A DNA stretch of 64,000 nt from Halomonas campaniensis. GTDB lineage: Bacteria > Pseudomonadota > Gammaproteobacteria > Pseudomonadales > Halomonadaceae. A model generated the notes under the pieces. The model did no database searches and was not told where the DNA came from. It was given only the letters and a program-made list of their open reading frames with translations. A program made the position numbers and the translations under genes. Below are positions 7,277-15,481 of the stretch, piece after piece. Each line of letters opens with the position of its first letter. The first letter of the stretch is position 1. The stretch is taken from NCBI RefSeq assembly GCF_002211105.1, contig NZ_JPUA01000034.1, forward strand, positions 670,053-734,052, given 5' to 3'.

Positions 7277-9238
7277 ATGGGAATTGCTGAGCGTTGGCAT
7301 ACTCGCCTGTCCAGCCCGTGGCTTCGCCGCGGGCTGGTTAGCGCTGCTCTATTAGCGGCGGTGGCGCTGTGGGTTGAACCTCAGGCTGTCGTGGCGGAGG
7401 TACGGCGTTTCTCTGCCGAATGGGTCGTACTGGCGTTAGCCATCAGCACGCTTCAGATCATGCTCTGCGCCTGGCGCTGGCAGTTTACCGCGGGACTGAT
7501 CGATGTGCCGCTGCGCTTTGCTTACGCCCTGCGTGAGTACTATCTGGCGCTACTGGTCAATCAACTGTTGCCCGGCGGTGTATTAGGCGACGCCGGACGG
7601 GCGCACCGTCATGCCACCCAAGCGCACTCTAAGGGGCGAGCCTGGCGTGCGGTGATTATTGAGCGCGCTTCAGGGCAGGTCGCCGTGGTCGTGCTTACGT
7701 TAACAGCGTTGCTGCTTTCACCGCTCTGGCATACTGCGTTGGGAGGGGCATTGATCACCGCGGTGGGCTTAAGCGCATTAGCTGTGCTTGTGGCGATCAT
7801 CGTCATTGGCTTGCTGCTGCGCCAGCGTTTTAGCCACTGGTTAGCAAGACTGCCGCATTGGTGCCAAGCCTTGGCTGGCGATGTAAGACGCGGTCTGTTG
7901 CGTCGAGGCGTGTGGCCCCAGCAATTGCTCTCGTCACTGGTGATTGTGCTTAGCTACGGTTTGGTTATGGTCTGTGCGGCTAGGGCGATCGGGGTTGAGT
8001 TACCGGCGCTGCAGGTGCTGGCACTGACACCGGTACTGCTACTGGCCATGCTGATTCCGTTTTCGGTGGCCGGTTGGGGGCTTCGTGAAGGCGCCGCCGC
8101 CGGTGTCTGGGCGCTGGTCGGCCTGCCGTCCGCCCAAGGGGTGGCGGTGTCGTTAGCTTACGGTGTGCTGGTGTTGCTGGCGAGTCTGCCCGGCATTTGG
8201 GTGGCGCTTAGCTGTCGTGAAAAAGCTCAGCCCTCAGGCGGTGGTATCCCGCAGTCGCAGGTCGAACAGCGTGTCGTCACCGCAGCGGAAGGTTCGCGTG
8301 GGCGGGCGCAACGCACTCTCAAGCGTTTCGATGGGCGTCATCTTGAGGCCTGGCCTGCCGGAGCCGATCAGCAGTGGGGCAACCAGCAGATGCAGCCGGT
8401 CAACGGCACCCGCTTCGATAAACTGAGATACGGTAATACCGCCGCCCTCTACCAGTACCCGCGTCAGACCTTTGTCGGCCAGCAGAGTGACAACATCACT
8501 GGGGGTGAACTGACCGCTAGCATTCAGCGGCAGCTCGCAACGTTCAACGTGGGCCAGGCTCGTCGTCGCCTGCGATTCAGTCCCCACGGCAGACCCCACT
8601 ATATGCAGCGTCGGGGCGCTATCGGTATTCAGCAGCGCCAAGTTATTGGGAATTCGGCCGCGTGGATCAAGCACCACCCGCGCCGGGTTAGTGCCGCTAA
8701 CGTGGCGCACGGTCAACTGGGGGTTATCGGCGCTGGCGGTACCCGCACCGATAACCACCGCGTCGACCAAAGCACGCAGGCGGTGCAGGTGAACCAAGCT
8801 TTCATGGCCGTTGATGTAGTGGGAGTGGCCGCTTTCCGTCGCGATGCGGCCATCCATACTCTGCCCCAACTGCGCCACCACCCACGCAGGCCGACTGGCC
8901 AGTGGGGTCAGGCAATCGAGCAGTTCACGCGCCTCAGCGGCGACCGTTTTGTCCGTTTGCCACTCGCCGGTAGGCGTCAAGGTGATAGCCACATCGCAAG
9001 AGCGCTGATGGCGCAACGCCAGCAGCCATTCCCAGGCATCGCCCAGCGCAATAGTGTTGATATGGGATTCGGGCATGACGCCTCCGGGCTAAATAAACCG
9101 CTCCATCATGCGGGCTCTGGTCAGTTGAGAGCAAGTTGTTCAGAGCAAGAAGTCGTACAGTTGAGAGCAAACAGCTCAGTGCAAGCGTGCACCATCCCCC
9201 TTGTAAGGAAGCCAGGAGGCCTACATGTACCAGATTGA
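7277..9238 (+). CDS. Lysylphosphatidylglycerol-synthase-type membrane protein with an aberrant 3' extension
   Basis: Residues 1 to about 315 form a multi-helix membrane domain of the LPG-synthase transmembrane (UPF0104/AglD-like) family, with the NQLLPGGVLGDAGR motif near residue 95. This domain ends near 8220. The reading frame has no stop there and runs another kilobase antisense to the RibD-type gene. That tail is rich in Q, R and H and looks like a shadow frame, not a domain. A TGA lies in another frame at 8218-8220, so a frameshift or stop loss is likely. ATG at 7277 is chosen because it lies just after the upstream stop and starts at MGIAERW. Family members often sit with glycosyltransferases and move or modify lipids. 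Confidence 0.6.
   Translation: MGIAERWHTRLSSPWLRRGLVSAALLAAVALWVEPQAVVAEVRRFSAEWVVLALAISTLQIMLCAWRWQFTAGLIDVPLRFAYALREYYLALLVNQLLPGGVLGDAGRAHRHATQAHSKGRAWRAVIIERASGQVAVVVLTLTALLLSPLWHTALGGALITAVGLSALAVLVAIIVIGLLLRQRFSHWLARLPHWCQALAGDVRRGLLRRGVWPQQLLSSLVIVLSYGLVMVCAARAIGVELPALQVLALTPVLLLAMLIPFSVAGWGLREGAAAGVWALVGLPSAQGVAVSLAYGVLVLLASLPGIWVALSCREKAQPSGGGIPQSQVEQRVVTAAEGSRGRAQRTLKRFDGRHLEAWPAGADQQWGNQQMQPVNGTRFDKLRYGNTAALYQYPRQTFVGQQSDNITGGELTASIQRQLATFNVGQARRRLRFSPHGRPHYMQRRGAIGIQQRQVIGNSAAWIKHHPRRVSAANVAHGQLGVIGAGGTRTDNHRVDQSTQAVQVNQAFMAVDVVGVAAFRRDAAIHTLPQLRHHPRRPTGQWGQAIEQFTRLSGDRFVRLPLAGRRQGDSHIARALMAQRQQPFPGIAQRNSVDMGFGHDASGLNKPLHHAGSGQLRASCSEQEVVQLRANSSVQACTIPLVRKPGGLHVPD
8234..9076 (-). 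CDS. RibD C-terminal-domain reductase (DHFR-like fold)
   Basis: A 280-residue protein. From about residue 66 onward it matches the RibD C-terminal pyrimidine reductase family: SMDGRIA, VIGAGTASADNP and VLVEGGG are the substrate and NADPH motifs. In riboflavin synthesis this domain reduces the ribosyl side chain of the GTP cyclohydrolase II product. The cytidine-deaminase half of full-length RibD is absent, and the first 65 residues are unassigned. It is divergent from a GTP cyclohydrolase II-like gene, which suggests consecutive steps in a separate pathway. The whole gene is overlapped antisense by the run-on frame of the upstream membrane-protein gene. Confidence 0.83.
   Translation of the reverse strand: MPESHINTIALGDAWEWLLALRHQRSCDVAITLTPTGEWQTDKTVAAEARELLDCLTPLASRPAWVVAQLGQSMDGRIATESGHSHYINGHESLVHLHRLRALVDAVVIGAGTASADNPQLTVRHVSGTNPARVVLDPRGRIPNNLALLNTDSAPTLHIVGSAVGTESQATTSLAHVERCELPLNASGQFTPSDVVTLLADKGLTRVLVEGGGITVSQFIEAGAVDRLHLLVAPLLIGSGRPGLKMTPIETLESALRPPTRTFRCGDDTLFDLRLRDTTA
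9125..9184. repeat. Four-copy TTSAGAGCAA array in a divergent promoter
   Basis: TTGAGAGCAA occurs at 9125-9134 and 9161-9170, with variants TTCAGAGCAA at 9139-9148 and CTCAGTGCAA at 9175-9184. Spacing is 14, 22 and 14 bp, equal to an imperfect 36-bp tandem duplication. The array fills the 148-bp gap between the RibD-type gene and the GTP cyclohydrolase II-like gene, where regulator sites would be expected. Confidence 0.6.
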
Positions 9239-10328
9239 ACGCGCTATTTTCGATATCCGTCGTGGATTGCCAGTGGTGGTGAATGCCAGTGGGCAGCGTT
9301 TGCTCGTGCAGGCACTGGAAGGCAGTGAGTCAGTTGAAGTGCTTGCCCAGTTAGCGGGCGAGCGGCCTTCGCTGGTGCTTACCCGTCACCGCCTAGCGGC
9401 GTTAGGCATGAGCTTAACCGCCGAAGCCGCCAGCTTGCCGTTGGTGGCCCACATTACGACCAGTGAGCTGCATAACTTGGCCGCTGCGGAAATGCTTTCG
9501 AAACCCGCTAGTGGGCTACTAAGCGGCTTAAAACCGGCAGGGTTAGCCGAACTAGGCGCGGTTACCCTAATGCGCCGCGCCTTGCTAATCCCAGCAGCGC
9601 TCTGCGCCTTTGTTAGTGAAGAAACCGCAGCGGATATTGAGGAGCAACTGGCAGACGGGCGGTTGCTTGAAGTCAACGCTCAAGACGCTGAACAGTGCCT
9701 TGCCGGGGCGCCGGGTATGCTTAAGCGGGTGAGTGAAGCGAATATCCCCCTTGAGGATGCTGCCGACAGCCGCTTTGTACTCTTCCGTGAGCCGGACGGC
9801 CTGCGCGAGCACGTTGCGGTGGTGATCGGTAAGCCGGAGCGCTGGGAAGGCGCGGTGCCGCTACGCCTGCACTCGGCATGTTTAACCGGCGACCTGTTCG
9901 GTAGCCTACGCTGCGACTGTGGTGAGCAGCTGCGCAACGCCGTGGCGGATATTCAAGCCATGGGGGGCGGCGTGCTGCTCTATTTGGCGCAAGAGGGCCG
10001 GGGCATTGGCTTAGCCAATAAGCTGCGCGCCTATACCTTGCAGGATGGTGGGCTGGATACCGTGGATGCGGATCAAGTACTCGGTTTTGGTGACGACGAG
10101 CGCCAGTATGCGGTGGCGGTGGATATGCTCAACGCCCTCAATATCGACCAGGTGCAGCTATTGACCAATAACCCGCTGAAGATGGAGGCGCTTCGTCAGG
10201 GCGGTATTGAGGTGGTCTCACGCCAAGCACTGTATGGCAGCGTGACCGACCACAATCAGCGCTATCTGAATGCCAAAGCTACCCGCGGTGGACACTTGCT
10301 GGAAGACGTATTAAGCAGCCAGCGATGA
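9225..10328 (+). CDS. GTP cyclohydrolase II-like protein with an atypical N-terminal domain
   Basis: A 367-residue protein. Residues about 170-367 match GTP cyclohydrolase II: zinc cysteines 219, 230 and 232, the QEGRGIGL loop, Tyr270, and the DER triplet with Asp291 and Arg293. One conserved position differs: the usual HSEC is HSAC (Ala218). The N-terminal 170 residues occupy the place of DHBP synthase in RibBA but lack recognisable catalytic motifs. The expected product from GTP is the formamido- or diamino-pyrimidine riboside phosphate. A strong AGGAGG site precedes the ATG. Its setting, away from a rib operon and next to PTPS, RibD-C and creatininase genes, suggests secondary metabolism. 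Confidence 0.8.
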   Translation: MYQIERAIFDIRRGLPVVVNASGQRLLVQALEGSESVEVLAQLAGERPSLVLTRHRLAALGMSLTAEAASLPLVAHITTSELHNLAAAEMLSKPASGLLSGLKPAGLAELGAVTLMRRALLIPAALCAFVSEETAADIEEQLADGRLLEVNAQDAEQCLAGAPGMLKRVSEANIPLEDAADSRFVLFREPDGLREHVAVVIGKPERWEGAVPLRLHSACLTGDLFGSLRCDCGEQLRNAVADIQAMGGGVLLYLAQEGRGIGLANKLRAYTLQDGGLDTVDADQVLGFGDDERQYAVAVDMLNALNIDQVQLLTNNPLKMEALRQGGIEVVSRQALYGSVTDHNQRYLNAKATRGGHLLEDVLSSQR

Positions 10329-10375
10329 ACCTGATGGGGCGCTGGCTAAAGTTGCTTCCCGCTGGTTCAGCGATG

Positions 10376-11149
10376 TTAGTTGGCCAGCGGCGGTAGGTGG
10401 GCAGTTTCCGTCACCACTGTCGCTAACTGACGAGCATAATGCTGCACCAACCGTTTGCCTAATTCAACGCTGGCGTGGCTGGCATCCCCGGCCACACCCT
10501 GGGCACTCAGGTCTTCCGCTAACCAAGCAAATGCCGCGGCCCCTTCGGCACTGACTAACGCATCACCTTGGGGCGCCGCGGGCGGTGCTGCCTGATAGCC
10601 CTCTAGCTGTACCAACGTGGGTGCCAAATAGTGCATCATCGCGGTTTCGAGCAGCCCGCCGTGTAAGCCGTAGCGTAGCTCTTCAGCGCCAATCGCGCCT
10701 TCCAGGGGGGGGAGCCGAGTATAGGTGGCTTTGACCACACGCATTGCATGCCGCCGCCGTAGCGTGAGCCCCGCCAAATCCATCACCGCCTTATTGCCAC
10801 CATGGCTGTTAAGCAGTACTAAACGACGAATGCCGGCGCGGGCTAAGCTGTCGCCGTAGGCCTCCAGGGTGGCAATCGAAAGCGAAGCGGGCAGGCTGAG
10901 CGTGCCGGGGAAGCTGGCGTGCTCATCGCTGGCGCCTACCGCAATCGACGGCAGGCAGATGACATTTAAATTGGCATCAAGCGCCTCCAGCATCGCGGTC
11001 TGCAGGCCCTCGCCAATCATCAAGTCAGTGGCTAAGGGAAGGTGCGTGCCGTGCTGCTCAATGGCGCCAAGCACCAGTACCGCGACCGGGTCACGTTGGG
11101 CGAACTCGGCTAACTGTGGAGCGGTGAGGGTTTGCCAGTGGTGAATCAT
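10376..11149 (-). CDS. Creatininase-family metal-dependent amidohydrolase
   Basis: A 257-residue protein of the creatininase fold with all metal and catalytic positions visible: Glu31 and His33 in GAIEQHGTH, Asp42, His116 in SHGGN, and His163/Glu168 in HGGLLE. The family includes creatinine amidohydrolase, MftE, and the archaeal deformylase ArfB, which acts on the formamidopyrimidine produced from GTP by a cyclohydrolase in archaeal flavin synthesis. Being next to a GTP cyclohydrolase II-like gene, an ArfB-like role is attractive, but it is inference. It is convergent with that gene and probably co-transcribed downstream of nothing else but the FkbM gene on this strand. Confidence 0.8.
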   Translation of the reverse strand: MIHHWQTLTAPQLAEFAQRDPVAVLVLGAIEQHGTHLPLATDLMIGEGLQTAMLEALDANLNVICLPSIAVGASDEHASFPGTLSLPASLSIATLEAYGDSLARAGIRRLVLLNSHGGNKAVMDLAGLTLRRRHAMRVVKATYTRLPPLEGAIGAEELRYGLHGGLLETAMMHYLAPTLVQLEGYQAAPPAAPQGDALVSAEGAAAFAWLAEDLSAQGVAGDASHASVELGKRLVQHYARQLATVVTETAHLPPLAN

Positions 11150-11198
11150 TGCGTGACGTGCCTATGCCTATAAAAAGTTCAAATAGCGTGCGCAAAAA

Positions 11199-11981
11199 TT
11201 AAAGCGGGTTAAGCAGTAGCGGATGGTCTGAGCGGCAGGCGTAGAGATCCCCGGATGGAAGGGCTTCGGCTCCCGCGCTGAGCCACTCGCTAATCGCTTG
11301 CGGCGTTTGCCACTCTGCCCAGCGAAAATGGCGCTGCTCGCCCGCCACTACATTGTAGCGGTACTCGCCAAGACGGCTTAAATGGTTAACGCAGTCCTGG
11401 TTCACTTCCAGGGCGCCAGCCACAAACTCCACCGACAGCGCTGCTACTGGGCGGCTTAGTCCTGCCAGAACCTCGGCCTCAAAGCCTTCAACGTCTATTT
11501 TGATGAAGCTGGGCTCGCCATACTCATCAATTAACGCATCCAGCGTGGTCACCGGTACTCGCAGCCGTTGCTCCCAGCGTACCTGGCTAAAACCTGCGTT
11601 GCGCTCACCAATCTGCTCCCGCCACTCGGTGGCCAGGGTGGAGAGGGTCGGATTGCCGGGGCTGATAGCGATCTCGGCAAAGCCGCTGGTTGGGCCAGCC
11701 GCCATTGGCAGCAGGTTAATGGTCGTTGGTTTCACTAGGCGTTTAAACCACTTGGCGAGGTCGGGCTGGGGCTCCAGCGCCACCACTCTGGCGCCCAGCG
11801 CATGAAAAGCCGCGCTACGGTCGCCTAAATGCGCACCAATATCAAAAGCAACACTACCGGGGTGAATGAATGGCTTATAGAGGCGCTGGAGCCCGCGCTG
11901 GCGCCCCGGCCGCCAGTAAATAAACAGTGAGCGGGCTAGCCCGCCTGCGCTGCGCAGTCGTTGTAGCGCCATGCGACGCAT
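11199..11981 (-). CDS. FkbM-family SAM-dependent methyltransferase
   Basis: A 260-residue methyltransferase. The SAM motif I FDIGAHLGD is near residue 47, and the FkbM signature FIKIDVEGFEAEVL is near residue 160. FkbM proteins O-methylate sugars and polyketides. It lies on the minus strand directly upstream of the creatininase gene with a 49-bp gap, so the two are probably one operon. Its likely substrate is a glycosylated intermediate of the neighbouring cluster, by position only. The ribosome site is weak and Met4 is an alternative start. Confidence 0.8.
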   Translation of the reverse strand: MRRMALQRLRSAGGLARSLFIYWRPGRQRGLQRLYKPFIHPGSVAFDIGAHLGDRSAAFHALGARVVALEPQPDLAKWFKRLVKPTTINLLPMAAGPTSGFAEIAISPGNPTLSTLATEWREQIGERNAGFSQVRWEQRLRVPVTTLDALIDEYGEPSFIKIDVEGFEAEVLAGLSRPVAALSVEFVAGALEVNQDCVNHLSRLGEYRYNVVAGEQRHFRWAEWQTPQAISEWLSAGAEALPSGDLYACRSDHPLLLNPL

Positions 11982-12053
11982 TAGCTAGGTTCTCTGAATG
12001 GACGTGCATTGATCCAAACAGGCGCTGGCGATATAAGCTTTGCTTGATAAGGG

Positions 12054-13631
12054 CTATTCGTCATCGGGATACCACACGTAATTCCAGGTTTCGCTAACGG
12101 GTTCGCCATTTAAGGTGAGCCTTAGGCGCACATCGCTGGGTTGATCGCTCGCGGGCAGCCGGAAGCTCGCCCGCCAGCCGTTGTTGGGCAGCGAAGTGAC
12201 TTGAGGGAGCAGTACCTCACCATGTTGGGAGCTGATATCGAGCTCGACGGCTTGGTCGGCGGTAATATCCGCTAACGCACCGCCCTGAAAATCGACGATA
12301 AATTGGCGCTCCTCCAGCGAGGAAGAGTCCGCTTGTCCCGGCACGCCCGCACGGCCATGGCGAGTACGAATGGCGCGGCCAAGTTGATGCTCATCGGGCT
12401 GGGCATTCAGCGTGTGAGTGAGATAGTGCAGGCGACGGGATTCGCCTGCATCCAGCGTATCGTCCGCCACCCAATAGGCGACAATGTTGTCGTGGGTCTC
12501 ATCGGGAGTGGGGATTTCGACAAGTTCCACATGTCCCGGCCCCCACTCGTCCAGTGGAACAACCCACTGGCTGGGGCGGCGGTGGTACTGGGCTTCGACA
12601 TCCAAGTAGCGATTGAAGTCACGCTCCCGTTGCATTAACCCGAAACCCTGAGGGGAGTCGTCTACAAACGTGGAGCTACGCAGGTGGGGGGGATTACTCA
12701 GTGGACGCCAGATCCACTCGCCGCTGCCAGTGTGCATCAGCAGACCGTCGGAGTCGTGCACCTGGGGGCGAAAATCGTCCGGCCGCTCGCGGCTTGCCTC
12801 ACCGAAAGTGAACATGCTGGTGAGCGGGGCGACACCCAGCTTGGCAATATCTTCGCGGGCAAACAGCTCCGCTTCGACCTCGACCTGGGTATTCTCGCCA
12901 GGCTGGATAACAAACCGATAGGCACCGCTGACCGAGGGGCTGTCCATTAACGCCAGTAGCTCAATCTGTTCAGCATCCGCATCGGGTTTATAGAGCCAAA
13001 ACTCACGAAATGCCGGGAATTCTTCGCCATCAGGGGAGGCGGTATCGATCGCCAGCCCTCGGGTGGAAAGTCCGTACGCCTGGTCACGTCCCACGATGCG
13101 GAAGTAGCTGGCACCTAGAAACACAGCAAACTCATCGGCGTATTGATCGCTATTAAGGGGGTAGTGGAGACGAAAGCCCGCATGGCCGCTGCCGGTAAGG
13201 TCTTGCTCTTTGAGCGCTGCAGCATTGCCATCATAAGTATAGTCTGCTGCAGAAAAGGGCAGGGGCGTTGCCGTGTCATTGTCGATAACGTTCAAGGCAA
13301 TCGGGGTTTGGAAAAGAAAGCCGCTGTGAAATAGCTGTAGGCTAAAAGGACTCTCGTCTTTCCAGTAGGCATGTTCGGGGTCAAAGCGAATCTGCCGGTA
13401 GGTATCGTAGTCAAGCTCGCGCAATACCTCAGGTAAGCTCTCTTCCGGGGCTTGGTAGGCCTCTTCAGCGAGCTGTTGGGCGCGCTCAATAACCTTGCTG
13501 AAATGCTCATCGTCTTCAGCCAACGCAGGCAAGGCGAGCGTAGAGCCAATTAACACGATCCATTTACCAGGCCACCCCTTGGCAACAGGCCTCCTAAAAA
13601 ACGGTCTTCTACCAACACAGTTACAACCCAT
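12054..13631 (-). CDS. Periplasmic glucan biosynthesis protein (OpgG/OpgD family)
   Basis: A 525-residue protein of the MdoG/OpgG family, needed to make or shape osmoregulated periplasmic glucans. The mature start (residues 39 onward, FSKVIERAQQLA...) and the FHSGFLFQTPI region are typical. I chose the ATG at 13631, not an upstream frame extension, because AAAGGA precedes it at the right distance and it yields a signal peptide ending ALPALA (residues 33-38). Two arginine pairs occur early (RRP), so Tat export as in OpgD is possible; G and D cannot be separated by eye. It is divergent from an OpgB-like phosphatase-superfamily gene. Confidence 0.85.
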   Translation of the reverse strand: MGCNCVGRRPFFRRPVAKGWPGKWIVLIGSTLALPALAEDDEHFSKVIERAQQLAEEAYQAPEESLPEVLRELDYDTYRQIRFDPEHAYWKDESPFSLQLFHSGFLFQTPIALNVIDNDTATPLPFSAADYTYDGNAAALKEQDLTGSGHAGFRLHYPLNSDQYADEFAVFLGASYFRIVGRDQAYGLSTRGLAIDTASPDGEEFPAFREFWLYKPDADAEQIELLALMDSPSVSGAYRFVIQPGENTQVEVEAELFAREDIAKLGVAPLTSMFTFGEASRERPDDFRPQVHDSDGLLMHTGSGEWIWRPLSNPPHLRSSTFVDDSPQGFGLMQRERDFNRYLDVEAQYHRRPSQWVVPLDEWGPGHVELVEIPTPDETHDNIVAYWVADDTLDAGESRRLHYLTHTLNAQPDEHQLGRAIRTRHGRAGVPGQADSSSLEERQFIVDFQGGALADITADQAVELDISSQHGEVLLPQVTSLPNNGWRASFRLPASDQPSDVRLRLTLNGEPVSETWNYVWYPDDE

Positions 13632-13868
13632 GGATGAAATCCTTTCTGGTGAAGGCCTGCAAAACGCGTGGGCCTTATGCCAAGCAAAGCGTGAAGTCTT
13701 TACACAATAACTATACGATAAAATATGACAGTACATGATTATTGTGTTTTTCAGCAGCCTTATTCCTTGCTCTTGTGTCTTGCGATTGGGTACGCCCTCT
13801 CTTCGAGAGAGCGCTGACAGGTTATATCAGTGACATTGTAAGCAAAGGCAGTCCCAGATGAGAGTGCG

Positions 13869-15452
13869 ATGAGTCGATTATTACTACTGTTTCTAACGCT
13901 GAATTTCTTACTCATTGCACCGCTCTGGTGGCGTTTTGGCGAGATCAGCTCATATTTGCTTGCTTGGGAGGCGCTTATCATTGCGCCGCTAATGCTGCTG
14001 CTCCCTGTTGGCCAAACGCGCCGCGTAGTGGCTGTTGGCGTGGTCAGTTGGGTGATGTTAGCAATTGCCGTGAATTTAGGCACTGCCGCCACCCAAATGG
14101 CCTTTGCCCGGCCACTCAATCTCTATCTTGATGTACCTCTGCTGCGCTCAATTTATCACTTGTTAGTAGGTAATGTAGGTCAACTGTTGGCAGTTTGCGC
14201 AATGCTGGCGGGGGTTGCCTCGTGGTTCGCCATCACACTGATTTTAGTGCGCCTGCTGCTGCCACCCGTCGCCTACTCTGTTAAGCGTCTGCCTGGTGTG
14301 GTGGCATTAACACTGCTAGTCATTGCCACGAGCAGTGCAGCGCTTGAGCTTAGTGGGATCCGGCTAGTGGATAGTGCTCGTTTACCGATGGTGAACACGA
14401 CACGCTTTCAGTGGCAGCAAGTGACCGATACCCACGCCGCCCGCCTCGCCTTTACAGCACAGCTGGAGACCGCACCAATGGAAGCCCGCTCACTGCCGGG
14501 ATTGGCGGGGCGCAATGTACTGCTCACCTTTATTGAGTCCTACGGTATCTCGGCGCTGGAAAATCCACGTTACTCCGATGTTCTACTGCCTACGCTAGCT
14601 GAAATGCAGCAGCGGCTGGGTGAACATGACCTCCATGTGGTCTCTGGCATGCTGGCCTCACCCATTCGCGGTGGGCAGTCGTGGCTGGCCCACGCGACAG
14701 CCCTCAGTGGCCGCTGGATCGACAACCAGCTGTGGTATCGGCTGATGCTAGACAGCGACCACACCACTTTGATCGATGATTTTCGTGCCACCGGTCAGCG
14801 CACCCTGAGTGTAATGCCCGCGATTACCCTGGCGTGGCCGGAGGGCGAGGCCTACGGTTTTGATGAGATCGCCGCAGCGAAAGATATCGCCTATGCCGGG
14901 CCTGCTCTCAACTGGGTCACCATGCCGGATCAATTTACTCTCGATTACACCCAGCGTTACTTGCTAGGAGAGACGCCGGTGTTTGCCCAATTGGCCCTAA
15001 TCTCCAGCCATGCCCCCTGGACACCCATCCTGCCTGTCTTGGATGATTGGTCATCCATTGGCGATGGGGGTATTTTTGCTCCTTGGGAGGACGCTGGTGA
15101 CCCGCCAGAAGTGCTGTGGCAAGACATTGAGCGTATTCGCGATCACTACGGCTGGTCGGTGGACTACGCTGTGAAAGTCACAGGCCGCTGGGCCGAACGC
15201 GTAGTGGATGATAATACCCTGATGATAGTGCTGGGGGATCATCAAGCCGCGCCGCTGATTACCGGCGACGATGCCAGCGCGGCAGTGCCGGTGCATATGA
15301 TTAGCGGCGACCCAGAGCTATTGGCGCCCTTTATAAAGCGCGGCTTTGTTCCCGGCACGCTGCCTGCGCTCGAAGAGGCGAGCAGTGCGCCCAGAATGAG
15401 CCAGCTTCGCCACTGGCTGCAGACCGATTTTGGTGAGCTAGATGATGGTTAA
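13869..15452 (+). CDS. Membrane-anchored sulfatase/LTA-synthase-like transferase
   Basis: A 527-residue protein with four or five N-terminal membrane helices (to about residue 165) and a C-terminal alkaline-phosphatase-superfamily domain (from about 215). NVLLTFIESYG supplies the first metal and nucleophile region and GDHQAAP (near 457) the second metal site. Relatives include LtaS and OpgB, which move phosphoglycerol onto polymers or periplasmic glucans. Being divergent from an OpgG/D gene, decoration of glucans is the simplest reading; a role in the adjacent CDP-alcohol/glycoside cluster is an alternative. Confidence 0.75.
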   Translation: MSRLLLLFLTLNFLLIAPLWWRFGEISSYLLAWEALIIAPLMLLLPVGQTRRVVAVGVVSWVMLAIAVNLGTAATQMAFARPLNLYLDVPLLRSIYHLLVGNVGQLLAVCAMLAGVASWFAITLILVRLLLPPVAYSVKRLPGVVALTLLVIATSSAALELSGIRLVDSARLPMVNTTRFQWQQVTDTHAARLAFTAQLETAPMEARSLPGLAGRNVLLTFIESYGISALENPRYSDVLLPTLAEMQQRLGEHDLHVVSGMLASPIRGGQSWLAHATALSGRWIDNQLWYRLMLDSDHTTLIDDFRATGQRTLSVMPAITLAWPEGEAYGFDEIAAAKDIAYAGPALNWVTMPDQFTLDYTQRYLLGETPVFAQLALISSHAPWTPILPVLDDWSSIGDGGIFAPWEDAGDPPEVLWQDIERIRDHYGWSVDYAVKVTGRWAERVVDDNTLMIVLGDHQAAPLITGDDASAAVPVHMISGDPELLAPFIKRGFVPGTLPALEEASSAPRMSQLRHWLQTDFGELDDG

Positions 15453-15481
15453 GGCGGTGATAGCAGCGAGTGATGCGCAGT

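Noticed and set aside
13632..13736. N-terminal extension of the OpgG/D-like frame to an upstream ATG at 13736.
   Set aside because: It would put 35 atypical residues before the signal peptide; the ATG at 13631 has a good ribosome site.
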